From Stenotrophomonas maltophilia (GTDB lineage Bacteria > Pseudomonadota > Gammaproteobacteria > Xanthomonadales > Xanthomonadaceae): a DNA stretch of 64,000 nt. Below the pieces are notes generated by a model. The model saw only the letters and a program-made list of their open reading frames with translations, made no database searches and was not told where the DNA came from. Every line of letters starts with the position of its first letter. Positions within the stretch are counted from its first letter, which is position 1. Positions 1 through 7,877 of this stretch are shown here, piece by piece. Position numbers and translations under genes: made by a program. Location: positions 4,078,501 through 4,142,500 of the forward strand of contig NZ_NERD01000002.1 of assembly GCF_002799155.1 (NCBI RefSeq), written 5' to 3'.

Positions 1-340
1 CGAGTTCGGCGTCGCCGGCCACGCGTACGCGGCCCTTGACGTTGTTGTCACCGCGCCGAGCATTGGCCAGCAGCGGCAGCTGCGCCAGCACCCCGGCCAG
101 GCTGCTGCGCACGGCCAGGTCGGCTTCCTGCGCATCCACCGGGCCGACCCGCAGCTGGTCGCCGTCGACGCTGATGCGCATCGCCAGCGACGGCGCTTCC
201 AGGGTCAGGTCGATGTGCCGGCCATCGAGGCTGGCCAGTGCATGGCGGGTATCCGGATCCAGCGCCAGCGCGCGGTTCAGGGCGATCTGCAGGGCGCGGC
301 CAGCGACCGGCTTGAGGGACTTGAGCAGGGAAAGAGCCAT
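1..340 (-). CDS. ubiJ: UbiJ-like SCP2-domain protein (partial, 3' end outside window)
   Basis: The minus-strand reading frame opens with ATG at 340 ([17 protein letters not shown]) and runs to base 1 without a stop, so only about 113 N-terminal residues are visible. The helical opening followed by '[21 protein letters not shown]' and '[21 protein letters not shown]' resembles SCP2/sterol-carrier-type lipid-binding domains of the UbiJ family, an accessory factor for aerobic ubiquinone biosynthesis normally encoded next to ubiB and ubiE. The neighbours that would confirm this lie outside the window. It is divergent from ddlA, with a 275-bp gap holding REP palindromes. Confidence 0.7.
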   Translation of the reverse strand, partial: MALSLLKSLKPVAGRALQIALNRALALDPDTRHALASLDGRHIDLTLEAPSLAMRISVDGDQLRVGPVDAQEADLAVRSSLAGVLAQLPLLANARRGDNNVKGRVRVAGDAEL

Positions 341-401
341 GTGCGCATTCTACCTGCGTGGGTGGGGGGCTTGGGCCGGGCGGCCGCCCGGCACCCGCAG
401 A

Positions 402-425
402 GGCAACGGCAACGGCAACGGCAAC
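402..425. repeat. Short GGCAAC hexanucleotide tandem repeat
   Basis: Four exact head-to-tail copies of GGCAAC (402-407, 408-413, 414-419, 420-425) are followed by looser AGCAAC units. They sit between ubiJ and ddlA. No gene or promoter is evident in this part of the gap. Confidence 0.8.
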
Positions 426-484
426 AGCCGAAGCAACAGCAACAGCGGGCATTCCGTGGATAGGCGGGAGGGGGCCGGTGGCGG

Positions 485-528
485 GTGTCGACCTTGGTCG
501 ACACGCTAGATCCACGCCATGCGTGGAT
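485..528. repeat. Pair of REP-like palindromes
   Basis: Two adjacent hairpins occur upstream of ddlA: GTGTCGACC/GGTCGACAC at 485-504 and ATCCACGC/GCGTGGAT around CAT at 510-528, the second preceded by TAG. Similar palindromes recur through the window and fit the REP-like (SMAG-type) elements of Stenotrophomonas. Confidence 0.75.
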
Positions 529-615
529 GGATTTCTGGTTCATCTGTGCCTCACGCGGGGGGCCGATGAAGGTTCATGCTATGAGGCCACGCAACGCACA
601 GGACACCGCAGCACC

Positions 616-1710
616 ATGGCACGGACCCGGGTCGGCATCATCTTCGGGGGCAAGTCCTCCGAGCACGAAGTTTCGCTGCAGTCGGCGAAGAACATCCTTG
701 ACGCGCTTGATCGCGAGCGCTTCGAGCCGGTGCTGGTCGGCATCGACAAGCAGGGCCAGTGGCATCTGAGCCAGCCGGACACCTTTCTGATCAACGCCGA
801 TGATCCGTCACGCATCGCCCTGCATCGCTCGGGCCAGTCGCTGGCGGTGCGCCCGGGTGCGGAACAGGCGCAGCTGCAGCCGTCCGACGCGGCCAGTGCA
901 CTGGGGCAGATCGACGTCGTGCTGCCCATCGTACACGGGCCACTGGGCGAGGACGGTGCGCTGCAGGGCCTGCTGCGCATGGCCAACCTGCCCTTCGTGG
1001 GTTCGCCGGTACTAGGCTCTGCGGTGGCGATGGACAAGGACGTGACCAAGCGCCTGCTGCGCGACGCCGGGTTGCGGGTGGCGCCGTGGCTGTGCATCCG
1101 TCGCCCCCAGGCGGCGACGGTCGATGTCGATGCGGTGATCGCGCAGCTCGGCCTGCCGCTGTTCGTGAAGCCTGCCAACCAGGGGTCATCGGTAGGCGTG
1201 AGCAAGGTCAAGGACGCGGCGGCTTTCGCCGAGGCACTCGAACTGGCATTGCGCTATGACCACAAGGTGCTGGTGGAATCGGCGGTGGTCGGCCGCGAGA
1301 TCGAGTGCGCGGTGCTGGGCAACGAACACCCACAGGCCAGCCTGTGCGGCGAGGTGGTGGTACACGACGAGTTCTACGCCTACGACACCAAGTACATCAA
1401 CGAAGCGGGCGCCGAAGTGGTGGTACCCGCGGATATTGATGCTGCAACCCAGGCGCGCATCCAGCAGGTCGCGCTGCAGGCCTACCAGGCGCTGGAGTGT
1501 GCGGGCATGGCGCGCGTGGACGTGTTCCTCACCGCGGGCGGCGACATCATCATCAACGAGGTCAACACGCTGCCCGGCTTCACCCGCATCAGCATGTACC
1601 CGAAATTGTGGGGTGCCAGCGGCGTGAATTACACCACGCTGATCACGCGCCTGATCGAACTGGCGCTGGAGCGCCATGCAGCCGATCGTGGATTGCACAG
1701 CGCCGTGTAG
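616..1710 (+). CDS. ddlA: D-alanine--D-alanine ligase (DdlA type)
   Basis: This 364-residue cytoplasmic ATP-grasp enzyme joins two D-alanines for the peptidoglycan stem peptide. Visible signatures are the N-terminal '[16 protein letters not shown]', the ATP-binding '[16 protein letters not shown]', '[11 protein letters not shown]', and the C-terminal Mg/substrate loop '[10 protein letters not shown]'. The order and length match E. coli DdlA closely, more so than DdlB. The frame is open further upstream, but ATG 616 begins the conserved [12 protein letters not shown]. It is followed by a hairpin and converges on the DUF1328 gene. Confidence 0.95.
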   Translation: MARTRVGIIFGGKSSEHEVSLQSAKNILDALDRERFEPVLVGIDKQGQWHLSQPDTFLINADDPSRIALHRSGQSLAVRPGAEQAQLQPSDAASALGQIDVVLPIVHGPLGEDGALQGLLRMANLPFVGSPVLGSAVAMDKDVTKRLLRDAGLRVAPWLCIRRPQAATVDVDAVIAQLGLPLFVKPANQGSSVGVSKVKDAAAFAEALELALRYDHKVLVESAVVGREIECAVLGNEHPQASLCGEVVVHDEFYAYDTKYINEAGAEVVVPADIDAATQARIQQVALQAYQALECAGMARVDVFLTAGGDIIINEVNTLPGFTRISMYPKLWGASGVNYTTLITRLIELALERHAADRGLHSAV

Positions 1711-1768
1711 CGTCGAACCATGCTCGATGGCCCTCTTCAGCGCCGGGCCGTGCTCGACTCCAAAGAGG

Positions 1769-1795
1769 GCAGTGCCCGCCAGCGGCGGGCACTGC
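1769..1795. terminator. Hairpin between convergent ddlA and DUF1328 genes
   Basis: A perfect 12-bp stem (GCAGTGCCCGCC / GGCGGGCACTGC, AGC loop) lies between two convergent genes. It has no strong U-run on either strand, so it may stop transcription only weakly or act as a 3'-end stabiliser. Confidence 0.5.
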
Positions 1796-1806
1796 GTGCG
1801 GGTCTT

Positions 1807-1962
1807 CTAGCCGCGCTTCCGGAACATCGAGATCACCGCAAGGATCAGGAACACCACGAACAGGATCCAGGCGATGTTCGTTGCGGCCCCGGCAATGCCG
1901 GAGAACCCCAGAACGGCGGCGATGATGGCGATGACAAAGAAGATGATGGCGTAGTGCAGCAT
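1807..1962 (-). CDS. DUF1328/YtjA-family small membrane protein
   Basis: This 51-residue protein begins [20 protein letters not shown] and ends with the basic tail SMFRKRG. It has two hydrophobic helices separated by a glycine/alanine turn ([13 protein letters not shown]). The pattern and length are typical of the DUF1328 (YtjA) inner-membrane family, whose function is not established. It is convergent with ddlA. Confidence 0.9.
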   Translation of the reverse strand: MLHYAIIFFVIAIIAAVLGFSGIAGAATNIAWILFVVFLILAVISMFRKRG

Positions 1963-2043
1963 GGCGCTCCTCGCGGGTGGTCGAGCCTTGGATGGCGTGG
2001 GTCCATCCTCCCGTTCCCGCGGTGTGCAACCAGTGATGGCGAT

Positions 2044-3036
2044 CTATGCAGCAGATGAAGCCTTCAGCCTGCGCAGCCCTTCTTCGATGCTGACCTGCGG
2101 CACATAGCCGAAATCGCGGCGGGCCGGCTCCATGCTGTACCAGTGCGGCGTGCACAGCTGCTCGGCCAGGAAGCGGGTCAGCGGCGGCTCGCCGCGCAGG
2201 CGCAGCAGCGGCCACAGCCGTTCGCAGATCGCACCGATGCGATACGCGGTCTTGAAGCTGATCGCCTTGTCCACCGTCGGCGCGCCAACCGCGGCCAGCA
2301 GCTTGTTGACCAGCTCGCGCATCGGCAGCGGCTCGCCGTTGGAGATGAAGTAGGCCTTGCCCGCACACGCAGCGCCCGGTGCCAGTGCTTCGAAAGCGAG
2401 GAAATGCGCGAGCGCGGCGTTGTCGATGTAGGTGGTATCCACCTTGTTGTTGCCGTCGCCCACCAGCCGCAGGCGGCCCTGCCGCGCACGCTCTGCCAGG
2501 CGCGGCACCAGTTGCTGGTCACCCGGGCCCCAGATCAGGCGCGGGCGCAGTGCCACCGTCGCCAGCGACGCATCGTTGGCGGCCAGCACGCGCTGTTCGG
2601 CGATTGCCTTGGTCGCCGCATACGGTGCCTGGAAGTCCTCGCCGTATGGCACCTCGTCAGCCCCCAGGCCTTCCACCGGATGCGTAGCGCGGTGGGTCAC
2701 GCTGGGCGTGGAGGTGTAGACCAGGCGGCTGATGTCATGTGCACGGCAGGCGGCGATGACGTTGTCGGTGCCGACCACGTTGGCCTGGTGGTAGCTGTCA
2801 TAGCTGCCCCAGGCGCCGGCCTTGGCGCCGTTGTGGAACACCGCATCGACGCCGGCCACCGCGTGCAGCACCGCCTGCGCATCGGCCAGGTCGCCGCGGA
2901 TCTGGCCCACGCCCATGGCCTGCAGCTGCGGGTAGTGGCTGCGGTTGAACGCCAGCACCTGGTGGCCACGTTCGACCAGCCCGCGGCACAGCGCCTGGCC
3001 AAGGAAACCACCACCACCGGTGACCAGGATCTTCAT
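2044..3036 (-). CDS. oleD: OleD, NADPH-dependent 2-alkyl-3-ketoacid reductase
   Basis: This 330-residue extended short-chain dehydrogenase starts with the Rossmann signature [16 protein letters not shown] and carries the catalytic Y-x-x-x-K as YAATK. In long-chain olefin biosynthesis OleD reduces the beta-keto acid made by OleA to a beta-hydroxy acid. Its ATG overlaps the oleC stop in an ATGA arrangement (3033-3036), implying translational coupling. The frame extends upstream inside oleC, but ATG 3036 gives the nucleotide-binding motif at the N-terminus as expected. Confidence 0.9.
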   Translation of the reverse strand: MKILVTGGGGFLGQALCRGLVERGHQVLAFNRSHYPQLQAMGVGQIRGDLADAQAVLHAVAGVDAVFHNGAKAGAWGSYDSYHQANVVGTDNVIAACRAHDISRLVYTSTPSVTHRATHPVEGLGADEVPYGEDFQAPYAATKAIAEQRVLAANDASLATVALRPRLIWGPGDQQLVPRLAERARQGRLRLVGDGNNKVDTTYIDNAALAHFLAFEALAPGAACAGKAYFISNGEPLPMRELVNKLLAAVGAPTVDKAISFKTAYRIGAICERLWPLLRLRGEPPLTRFLAEQLCTPHWYSMEPARRDFGYVPQVSIEEGLRRLKASSAA

Positions 3037-4691
3037 GCGCGCTTCTCCAGTTCGGCGCTGGCCCAGACGGCGAGCTTCTCGCGGCCGATCTTGGCGTTGT
3101 GACGGATATCGACGGGGAACGCCGGATGCATCAGGAAGTGCTGCAGGCCAGCCTCTGGCGCGCGGGCTGCAGCGTGCGCACGCAGCGCTTCCCGCAGCGC
3201 CGGGCTGTCTGACTGGCCGCGCTGCAGTTCCACGCACAGCACCGGCACCTGCGCACCCGCCGGACCAACACCGACCAGTGCCGTGCGCGCCACACCCGGC
3301 ACGGTATTGAACACCGGCTCGACCTGTTCGGTGTACAGCGGCCCCTGTGCGGTTTCCACCCGGTGGGTCTTGCGGCCACAGAACCACAGGCGCCCGTGCG
3401 CATCGAAGTAGCCCACATCGCCCATGCGATGGACGATGCGGGCGCTGCCATCGGCCAGCGTCTCGCGGATCTTCGCGGCGGCGGTGGCCTGCGGCCGGTT
3501 GAAGTAGCTGTCGGTGGCGGTCGGCCCGGCCACGGTGATCTCGCCCACCTCGCCGGTGGCCAGCACACGTGCCTGCGACCAGTCGGCCAACGGTGCGTCA
3601 TCGATGGCGATGATGCGCACCTCGTTCGGCTCCACCACGTTGCCCACGCAGGTACCGGCGCCGGCTTCGGTAGCAGCACGGGTACGCTCCAGCTCGCGCC
3701 CCTCCACCACCGCCACCGGCAGGCACTCGGTGGCGCCGTACGGGGTCCAGAACTGCGCGTCGGCGGGCAGCAGGCTGCGGATGGTGGCGACCACGTCGGG
3801 GGGCACCGGCGCCCCTGCCGAGGTCACCCGGGTCACCGTGGGCAATGGCCGGCCATGCCGGGCCAGCACGCGCATCAGGGCTGGCGAGCCGAACAGCTGG
3901 GTCACACCGAAGCGCTGGATGGCGTCGTGCAGGCGTGCCGGGTCGGCCTGTGCCGGCCGGGTCGGGTCCATGTCCGGAATCACCGAGGTCAGGCCCAGCG
4001 CAGGGTCAAACAGGGCGAAAGGAGGGAAGGTCGGCAGGTCCACCCCGCCCGCTTCCATGCCGAACGCGCTGCCCAGCAGCTGGATCTGGCCGACGAAGTG
4101 GCGGTGGCGGTAGACCACGCCCTTGGGCACGCCGGTGGAGCCGCTGGTGAACAGGATCGCGGCCATGTCCTCGCCATCGGTGTCGGCCAGCATCGGCCCA
4201 CCGTTGGCGCCGGCGCGCTCCAGCGCAGCCAGGCTGGTCCCGCCCCAGCCGAGGCGGCGGCCGACGGTGACCAGGCGGGTCGCCGAGGGCGCCCAGCGCA
4301 GCACCAACCGCGCCACATGCGCCAGAGGGATGCCGATGAACGCCTCCGGCTGCGCCTCGTCCAGGCACTGCTTCAGCGCGCGTTTGTCGATGCCCGGATC
4401 GACCAGCACCGGCACCGCGCCCAGCTTGAACAGGGCGAACATCAGCAGGAAGAACTCCGGCGACGGCCGCACCATCACCACCGTGCGCACCCCGCGGCCG
4501 ATCCCGTAGCCGGCCAGGCCGGCGGCCATGGCGTCGCTGCGGGCGTCCAGCTGGCGGTAATCCAGGGTCACATCGTAGGCGGCCATGCCGTTGCCAGCAC
4601 CCCGGCGGCCTGGGCAGCGGATGGCGATCTGGTCGGGGCGTTCACGCGCCAGTTCAGGCAGGCGCGCGGCAATGTTGCAGGGTCGGTTCAT
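3033..4691 (-). CDS. oleC: OleC, beta-lactone synthetase (AMP-ligase fold)
   Basis: This 552-residue member of the acyl-CoA synthetase/NRPS adenylation superfamily has the P-loop '[16 protein letters not shown]', the A5 motif '[10 protein letters not shown]' and a C-terminal lysine region '[16 protein letters not shown]'. OleC enzymes use ATP to convert the beta-hydroxy acid from OleD into a beta-lactone. The start is set at [13 protein letters not shown] (4691); an in-frame extension to 4754 reaches into the divergent ykgJ-like gene region and is not supported. It overlaps oleD by 4 nt. Confidence 0.92.
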   Translation of the reverse strand: MNRPCNIAARLPELARERPDQIAIRCPGRRGAGNGMAAYDVTLDYRQLDARSDAMAAGLAGYGIGRGVRTVVMVRPSPEFFLLMFALFKLGAVPVLVDPGIDKRALKQCLDEAQPEAFIGIPLAHVARLVLRWAPSATRLVTVGRRLGWGGTSLAALERAGANGGPMLADTDGEDMAAILFTSGSTGVPKGVVYRHRHFVGQIQLLGSAFGMEAGGVDLPTFPPFALFDPALGLTSVIPDMDPTRPAQADPARLHDAIQRFGVTQLFGSPALMRVLARHGRPLPTVTRVTSAGAPVPPDVVATIRSLLPADAQFWTPYGATECLPVAVVEGRELERTRAATEAGAGTCVGNVVEPNEVRIIAIDDAPLADWSQARVLATGEVGEITVAGPTATDSYFNRPQATAAAKIRETLADGSARIVHRMGDVGYFDAHGRLWFCGRKTHRVETAQGPLYTEQVEPVFNTVPGVARTALVGVGPAGAQVPVLCVELQRGQSDSPALREALRAHAAARAPEAGLQHFLMHPAFPVDIRHNAKIGREKLAVWASAELEKRA

Positions 4692-4795
4692 CCGTTCATT
4701 GTCGCCGCTTACGGAATTTCTTGCGCGGCGCTCCACTTCGTGGAAAATCCGCACCCTCGCTCCTGATTCCGACTGCCGCCCGAGGCGGCTTGCCC

Positions 4796-5227
4796 ATGCA
4801 ACATCCCTGCATGACCTGCGGCGCCTGCTGCACCCAATACCGCGTGGCCTTCCACTGGATGGAATCGGACGAGGTCACCCCCGGCGGCGTGCCGCACCAG
4901 CTGACCGAGGTGCTGGACCCGCACCGCCTGTGCATGCGCGGCACCCACTCCAAGCCGGTGCGCTGCGTGGCACTGGATGCGCAGGTCGGCGTGTACTCGC
5001 GCTGCACCATCCACCCCAACCGGCCCAGCGTGTGCCGAGAGGTGGATGCGTCGTGGGAGTACGGCAAGGCCAGCCCGCAGTGCGACAAGGCGCGCATCGC
5101 CTACGGCCTGGATCCGCTGACCCTGGCCGACTGGCGCTGGCGCGATGGCGCCGACAATGACGACGATCATCCGGACGACAACGGCAACAGCCCGTCCTCG
5201 CCGCCGCAGGCACCGATCGCTGCGTAG
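4796..5227 (+). CDS. YkgJ-family cysteine-cluster protein
   Basis: The 143-residue protein opens MQHPCMTCGACCTQYRVAF, with the C-x2-C-x2-CC cluster of the YkgJ/UPF0153 zinc- or iron-binding family. Further cysteines follow (RLCMRG, VRCVALD, SRCTIHPNRPSVCREV, QCDKAR). The function is unknown. It sits on the plus strand between oleC and oleB, both minus-strand, so it splits the ole cluster. ATG 4796 puts the first cysteine at residue 5; the longer in-frame start (4721) lacks family character. The C-terminus is acidic and low in complexity. Confidence 0.85.
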   Translation: MQHPCMTCGACCTQYRVAFHWMESDEVTPGGVPHQLTEVLDPHRLCMRGTHSKPVRCVALDAQVGVYSRCTIHPNRPSVCREVDASWEYGKASPQCDKARIAYGLDPLTLADWRWRDGADNDDDHPDDNGNSPSSPPQAPIAA

Positions 5228-5244
5228 GGGAAGTGCCGGCCGGT

Positions 5245-5309
5245 GTGCCGACCAACGGTCGGCACCTGCCCATTCCCTCTTCCGGTGGATGCCGACCGTT
5301 GGTCGGCAT
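5245..5309. repeat. Inverted pair of REP palindromes
   Basis: Two palindromes, GTGCCGACC...GGTCGGCAC (5245-5265) and ATGCCGACC...GGTCGGCAT (5289-5309), are separated by 23 bp. They lie between the convergent ykgJ-like gene and oleB, where they could also serve as a bidirectional 3' hairpin. They form a REP doublet like those at 45.6 and 56.7 kb. Confidence 0.75.
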
Positions 5310-5314
5310 GCCCT

Positions 5315-6205
5315 TCAGATCGGGTTCTTGTCCAGGAACGCGCGGATCTCCGGCACCAGCACGTCCTGCTTGTCTTCCAGCACGTAGTGCCCGGCATCCT
5401 CGAAGGCATGTACCTGGGCCCGCGGCAGCGCGGCCTGGAAGCCCTTCAGGAAGTGGTGGTCGAACACAAAGTCGCGCAGGCCCCAGCCGAGGAAGGCGGG
5501 GCGGTCGGCGAACGACGGCAGTGCCTTGCCGGCGCGTTCCAGCAGCGACCACGCCTTGTCGGACGGCGACAGCGGGATGTCCTGCATGAAACGGATGGTG
5601 CTGATGCGGTTGGCCCAGCTGTTGTACGGCGACACGTAGGCGCGGCGCACGTCGGCCGGCATCCTGCGCTCCACGCCCAGCCACGAGGCGCCGGACGAGA
5701 ACGCGTTGAAGGTGCGGATGATCCACTCGCCGATCTTCCAGTGGCGGCCCAGCGCGATCTGCCACGGCATCTTCTTCGCCGCCGGCATCGGGAAGGCGGC
5801 GGTGTTGAGCACCACCAGGCGCTTCACCTGGTCGTGGTGCGACAGCGCCCAGCCGAAGCCGATCATGCCGCCCCAGTCGTGCACGGCCAGGGTCACCGGG
5901 CCGGTGATGCCCAGGTGCTTCAGCAGCGCGTCGAGATCATCCACGCGCGACTGCAGCGTGTACTCGTAGCGGCTGTCATCGGGCTTGTCCGACAGGCCCA
6001 TGCCGATGTGGTCCGGCACGATGCAGCGGTACGTGTCCGACAGGCCGGCCACCAGCGTGCGCCAGTAATAGCTCCACGACGGGTTGCCGTGCACCATCAC
6101 CACCACGTCGCCGTCGCGCGGGCCTTCGTCGAGATAGTTCATCGACAGGCCGGGGCGGACCTCGAAGCGCTGCGGGTGGGCGGGGTAACCGGGAAGCTGG
6201 GACAT
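5315..6205 (-). CDS. oleB: OleB, beta-lactone decarboxylase (alpha/beta hydrolase)
   Basis: This 296-residue alpha/beta hydrolase resembles haloalkane dehalogenases. The oxyanion-hole motif HGNPSWSYYWR falls near residue 40, the aspartate nucleophile in AVHDWGGMIGFGWA near residue 110, and a C-terminal catalytic histidine in EDAGHYVLED. OleB decarboxylates the beta-lactone made by OleC to a cis-olefin. ATG 6205 (MSQLPGYPAHPQRFEVRPG) is chosen because the upstream extension is made of a hairpin sequence. It lies 117 bp after oleA and is separated from oleC by the opposite-strand ykgJ-like gene. Confidence 0.92.
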   Translation of the reverse strand: MSQLPGYPAHPQRFEVRPGLSMNYLDEGPRDGDVVVMVHGNPSWSYYWRTLVAGLSDTYRCIVPDHIGMGLSDKPDDSRYEYTLQSRVDDLDALLKHLGITGPVTLAVHDWGGMIGFGWALSHHDQVKRLVVLNTAAFPMPAAKKMPWQIALGRHWKIGEWIIRTFNAFSSGASWLGVERRMPADVRRAYVSPYNSWANRISTIRFMQDIPLSPSDKAWSLLERAGKALPSFADRPAFLGWGLRDFVFDHHFLKGFQAALPRAQVHAFEDAGHYVLEDKQDVLVPEIRAFLDKNPI

Positions 6206-6222
6206 CGGATCGCACCTGTAGA

Positions 6223-6245
6223 AAGGGCCGGTAGAACCGGCCCTT
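6223..6245 (-). terminator. Intercistronic hairpin between oleA and oleB
   Basis: A perfect 10-bp stem (AAGGGCCGGT / ACCGGCCCTT) with a 3-nt loop is followed on the minus strand by TTTCT. It lies in the 117-bp gap between oleA and oleB, so it may partly terminate oleA transcripts and set the OleA:OleB ratio. Confidence 0.55.
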
Positions 6246-6322
6246 GGACACTTGGAAAAATCATCGCTGTCCGTCGCGAGCGATTGGCCAGGCAATCACA
6301 CAGCAGGTCAGCGGTGACTTTC

Positions 6323-7339
6323 TTACCAGACCACTTCAGCCATCGAGCAGTTCAGGCCCGAGCCGATGCCGAGCAGCGCGATGCGATCGCCCTTCTTCAG
6401 CTTGCCCAGCTGCTTGAGCTTGCTCAGCACGATCGGCACCGAGGCCGGGCCGATGTTGCCGTGCTCGCCGAAGATGGTCATGACCTTCTTCGGGTCGATG
6501 CCGAAGTTCTTGATGAACGCCGCGGTGTGCGGCTGGCTGACCTGGTGGATCACGAACTGGTCCAGCTCTTCCACGGCCCAGCCCAAGGCGATCTTGGCGG
6601 CGGTGAAGGTCTTCTGCGCCAGCTTGATGCCTTCGATCAGCAGCAGGCGGGTATCGGTGACCATGCGGTCCAGGTTGCCCAGGCACAGCTGGTTCCACTC
6701 GGTGGCCGAGCGGGTCACGCCGCCCTTGTAGCGCGGCGCATCCGGCACCAGTTCCGAGCGCGCCATCACCATCGCGGCGGCACCCGATCCGGTGGTCAGG
6801 GCGGCCAGCTCGTTGCGGAAGTCGTCGGCGGTGACGTCCGGGGCGGTCATGCGCTCCAGGGTCTTCTCGTACACCAGGTTGGCGGTCTCGCCATCCACCA
6901 CCAGCGCATAGTCGATGTCGCCACGCTCGATCATGCGCGCCGCGATATCCATGCCATTGATGAAGGCCAGGCAGGCATTGGCAACGTCGAAGGTCATGCA
7001 CTCGTCGCTGACGCCCAGGTTGCCGGACACGATGGAGGCCGTGGACGGCTCCAGGTAGTCGCGGCTGACCGAGGTGTTGACCAGCAGGCCCACCTGCGTC
7101 GCATCGATGCCTGCGTCTTCCAGCGCCTTGCGGCCGGCCATGGTGGCGGCATCGGACGCCAGCACGCCGTTGTCCCACAGGCGGCGGGCGTGGATGCCGG
7201 CGATATCGCCGAGCACGTCGGTGCGGATACCGAGGCGATCCAACGTCGGCTGCAGCCGCTCGTTGATTTCCTTGGTCGTCAGCGTATGCGGCGCATCAAC
7301 GTGTGCCAGGCCGGCGATCGAGACATTCTTGAAGAGCAT
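6323..7339 (-). CDS. oleA: OleA, thiolase-family long-chain acyl-CoA condensing enzyme
   Basis: This 338-residue thiolase-superfamily enzyme condenses two fatty acyl-CoAs head-to-head into a beta-keto acid, the first step to long-chain olefins. The nucleophilic cysteine is in ANACLAFINGM (Cys123 by my count), the conserved glutamate in YLEPSTAS (Glu97), the histidine in FVIHQVSQPHT and the asparagine in GEHGNIGPASVP. These correspond to the Cys143, Glu117, His285 and Asn315 of X. campestris OleA in published numbering, offset by 20. Start MLFKNVSIAGLAH (7339) is preferred over an ATG five codons upstream. Confidence 0.95.
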   Translation of the reverse strand: MLFKNVSIAGLAHVDAPHTLTTKEINERLQPTLDRLGIRTDVLGDIAGIHARRLWDNGVLASDAATMAGRKALEDAGIDATQVGLLVNTSVSRDYLEPSTASIVSGNLGVSDECMTFDVANACLAFINGMDIAARMIERGDIDYALVVDGETANLVYEKTLERMTAPDVTADDFRNELAALTTGSGAAAMVMARSELVPDAPRYKGGVTRSATEWNQLCLGNLDRMVTDTRLLLIEGIKLAQKTFTAAKIALGWAVEELDQFVIHQVSQPHTAAFIKNFGIDPKKVMTIFGEHGNIGPASVPIVLSKLKQLGKLKKGDRIALLGIGSGLNCSMAEVVW

Positions 7340-7442
7340 CGAGGTTAGCGCCAAGGCTCAGGCAAAAGGGGGCGCTATTCTATAACCCCCGGGGCCTTCA
7401 CCGCATCTTTACGAATTCAGGCTTGGCCGTATGGTGAAGCGT

Positions 7443-7760
7443 TCAGCGCGGCGGGCACTGGTAGGCAGCGAAGCGCTGGCTGCCATCAGCGGGGGCCGCG
7501 GCGGCCTGCACGGCATTGGCCCCGGCGCTCGGGGCTTCGTTGCGTGCCAGGGTTTCCAGCTCTTCCTGTACGCGCAGCGGGTTGCGGTTGTAGAAGCCGA
7601 CCTTGCTCTTCACGCTAACCACGACCTCGCCCTTGGCGATGCAGCCGGCCGGAACCGGGCCTGCCGGCAGCACGCGGGTCGCCTTGCCGGCCGGTTCGAT
7701 CGGCACCCAGGTACAGGCAGTGACGGTGAGCAGCAGGGAGGAAAGCAGCAGAACGCGCAT
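7443..7760 (-). CDS. DUF4156-type lipoprotein
   Basis: This 105-residue protein has a lipoprotein signal (MRVLLLSSLLLTVTAC) and a short mature domain with 'GEVVVSVKSKVGFYNRN', an 'EELETLARNEA' segment and a closing 'GSQRFAAYQC'. The rest resembles DUF4156/RcsF-like small lipoproteins. The exact role is unknown, and it is predicted to be anchored in the outer membrane. It is monocistronic, between oleA and the M16 protease. Confidence 0.8.
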   Translation of the reverse strand: MRVLLLSSLLLTVTACTWVPIEPAGKATRVLPAGPVPAGCIAKGEVVVSVKSKVGFYNRNPLRVQEELETLARNEAPSAGANAVQAAAAPADGSQRFAAYQCPPR

Positions 7761-7827
7761 GGGCAGATCCTGGAAGGGTATGGGGGGATTCTGCCTGAAC
7801 AGCCTGAATCGAGGGTAGCCGGGCGGA

Positions 7828-7863
7828 GGTCGGAGCCCTCCCGATGGGAGGGATCCGACCCCT
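7828..7863. repeat. REP-like hairpin, constant-arm class, copy A
   Basis: The arms GGTCGGAGCCC and GGGATCCGACCCC enclose a self-complementary core CTCCCGATGGGAG. The same arms with different cores recur at 51,979 and 58,796. It sits just downstream of the M16 protease stop codon. Confidence 0.7.
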
Positions 7864-7877
7864 GGCCGGGTAGTGCC

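Noticed and set aside
5243..7348. 701-residue plus-strand open frame opposite oleB and oleA
   Set aside because: It spans two well-conserved genes and an intergenic hairpin; shadow only.
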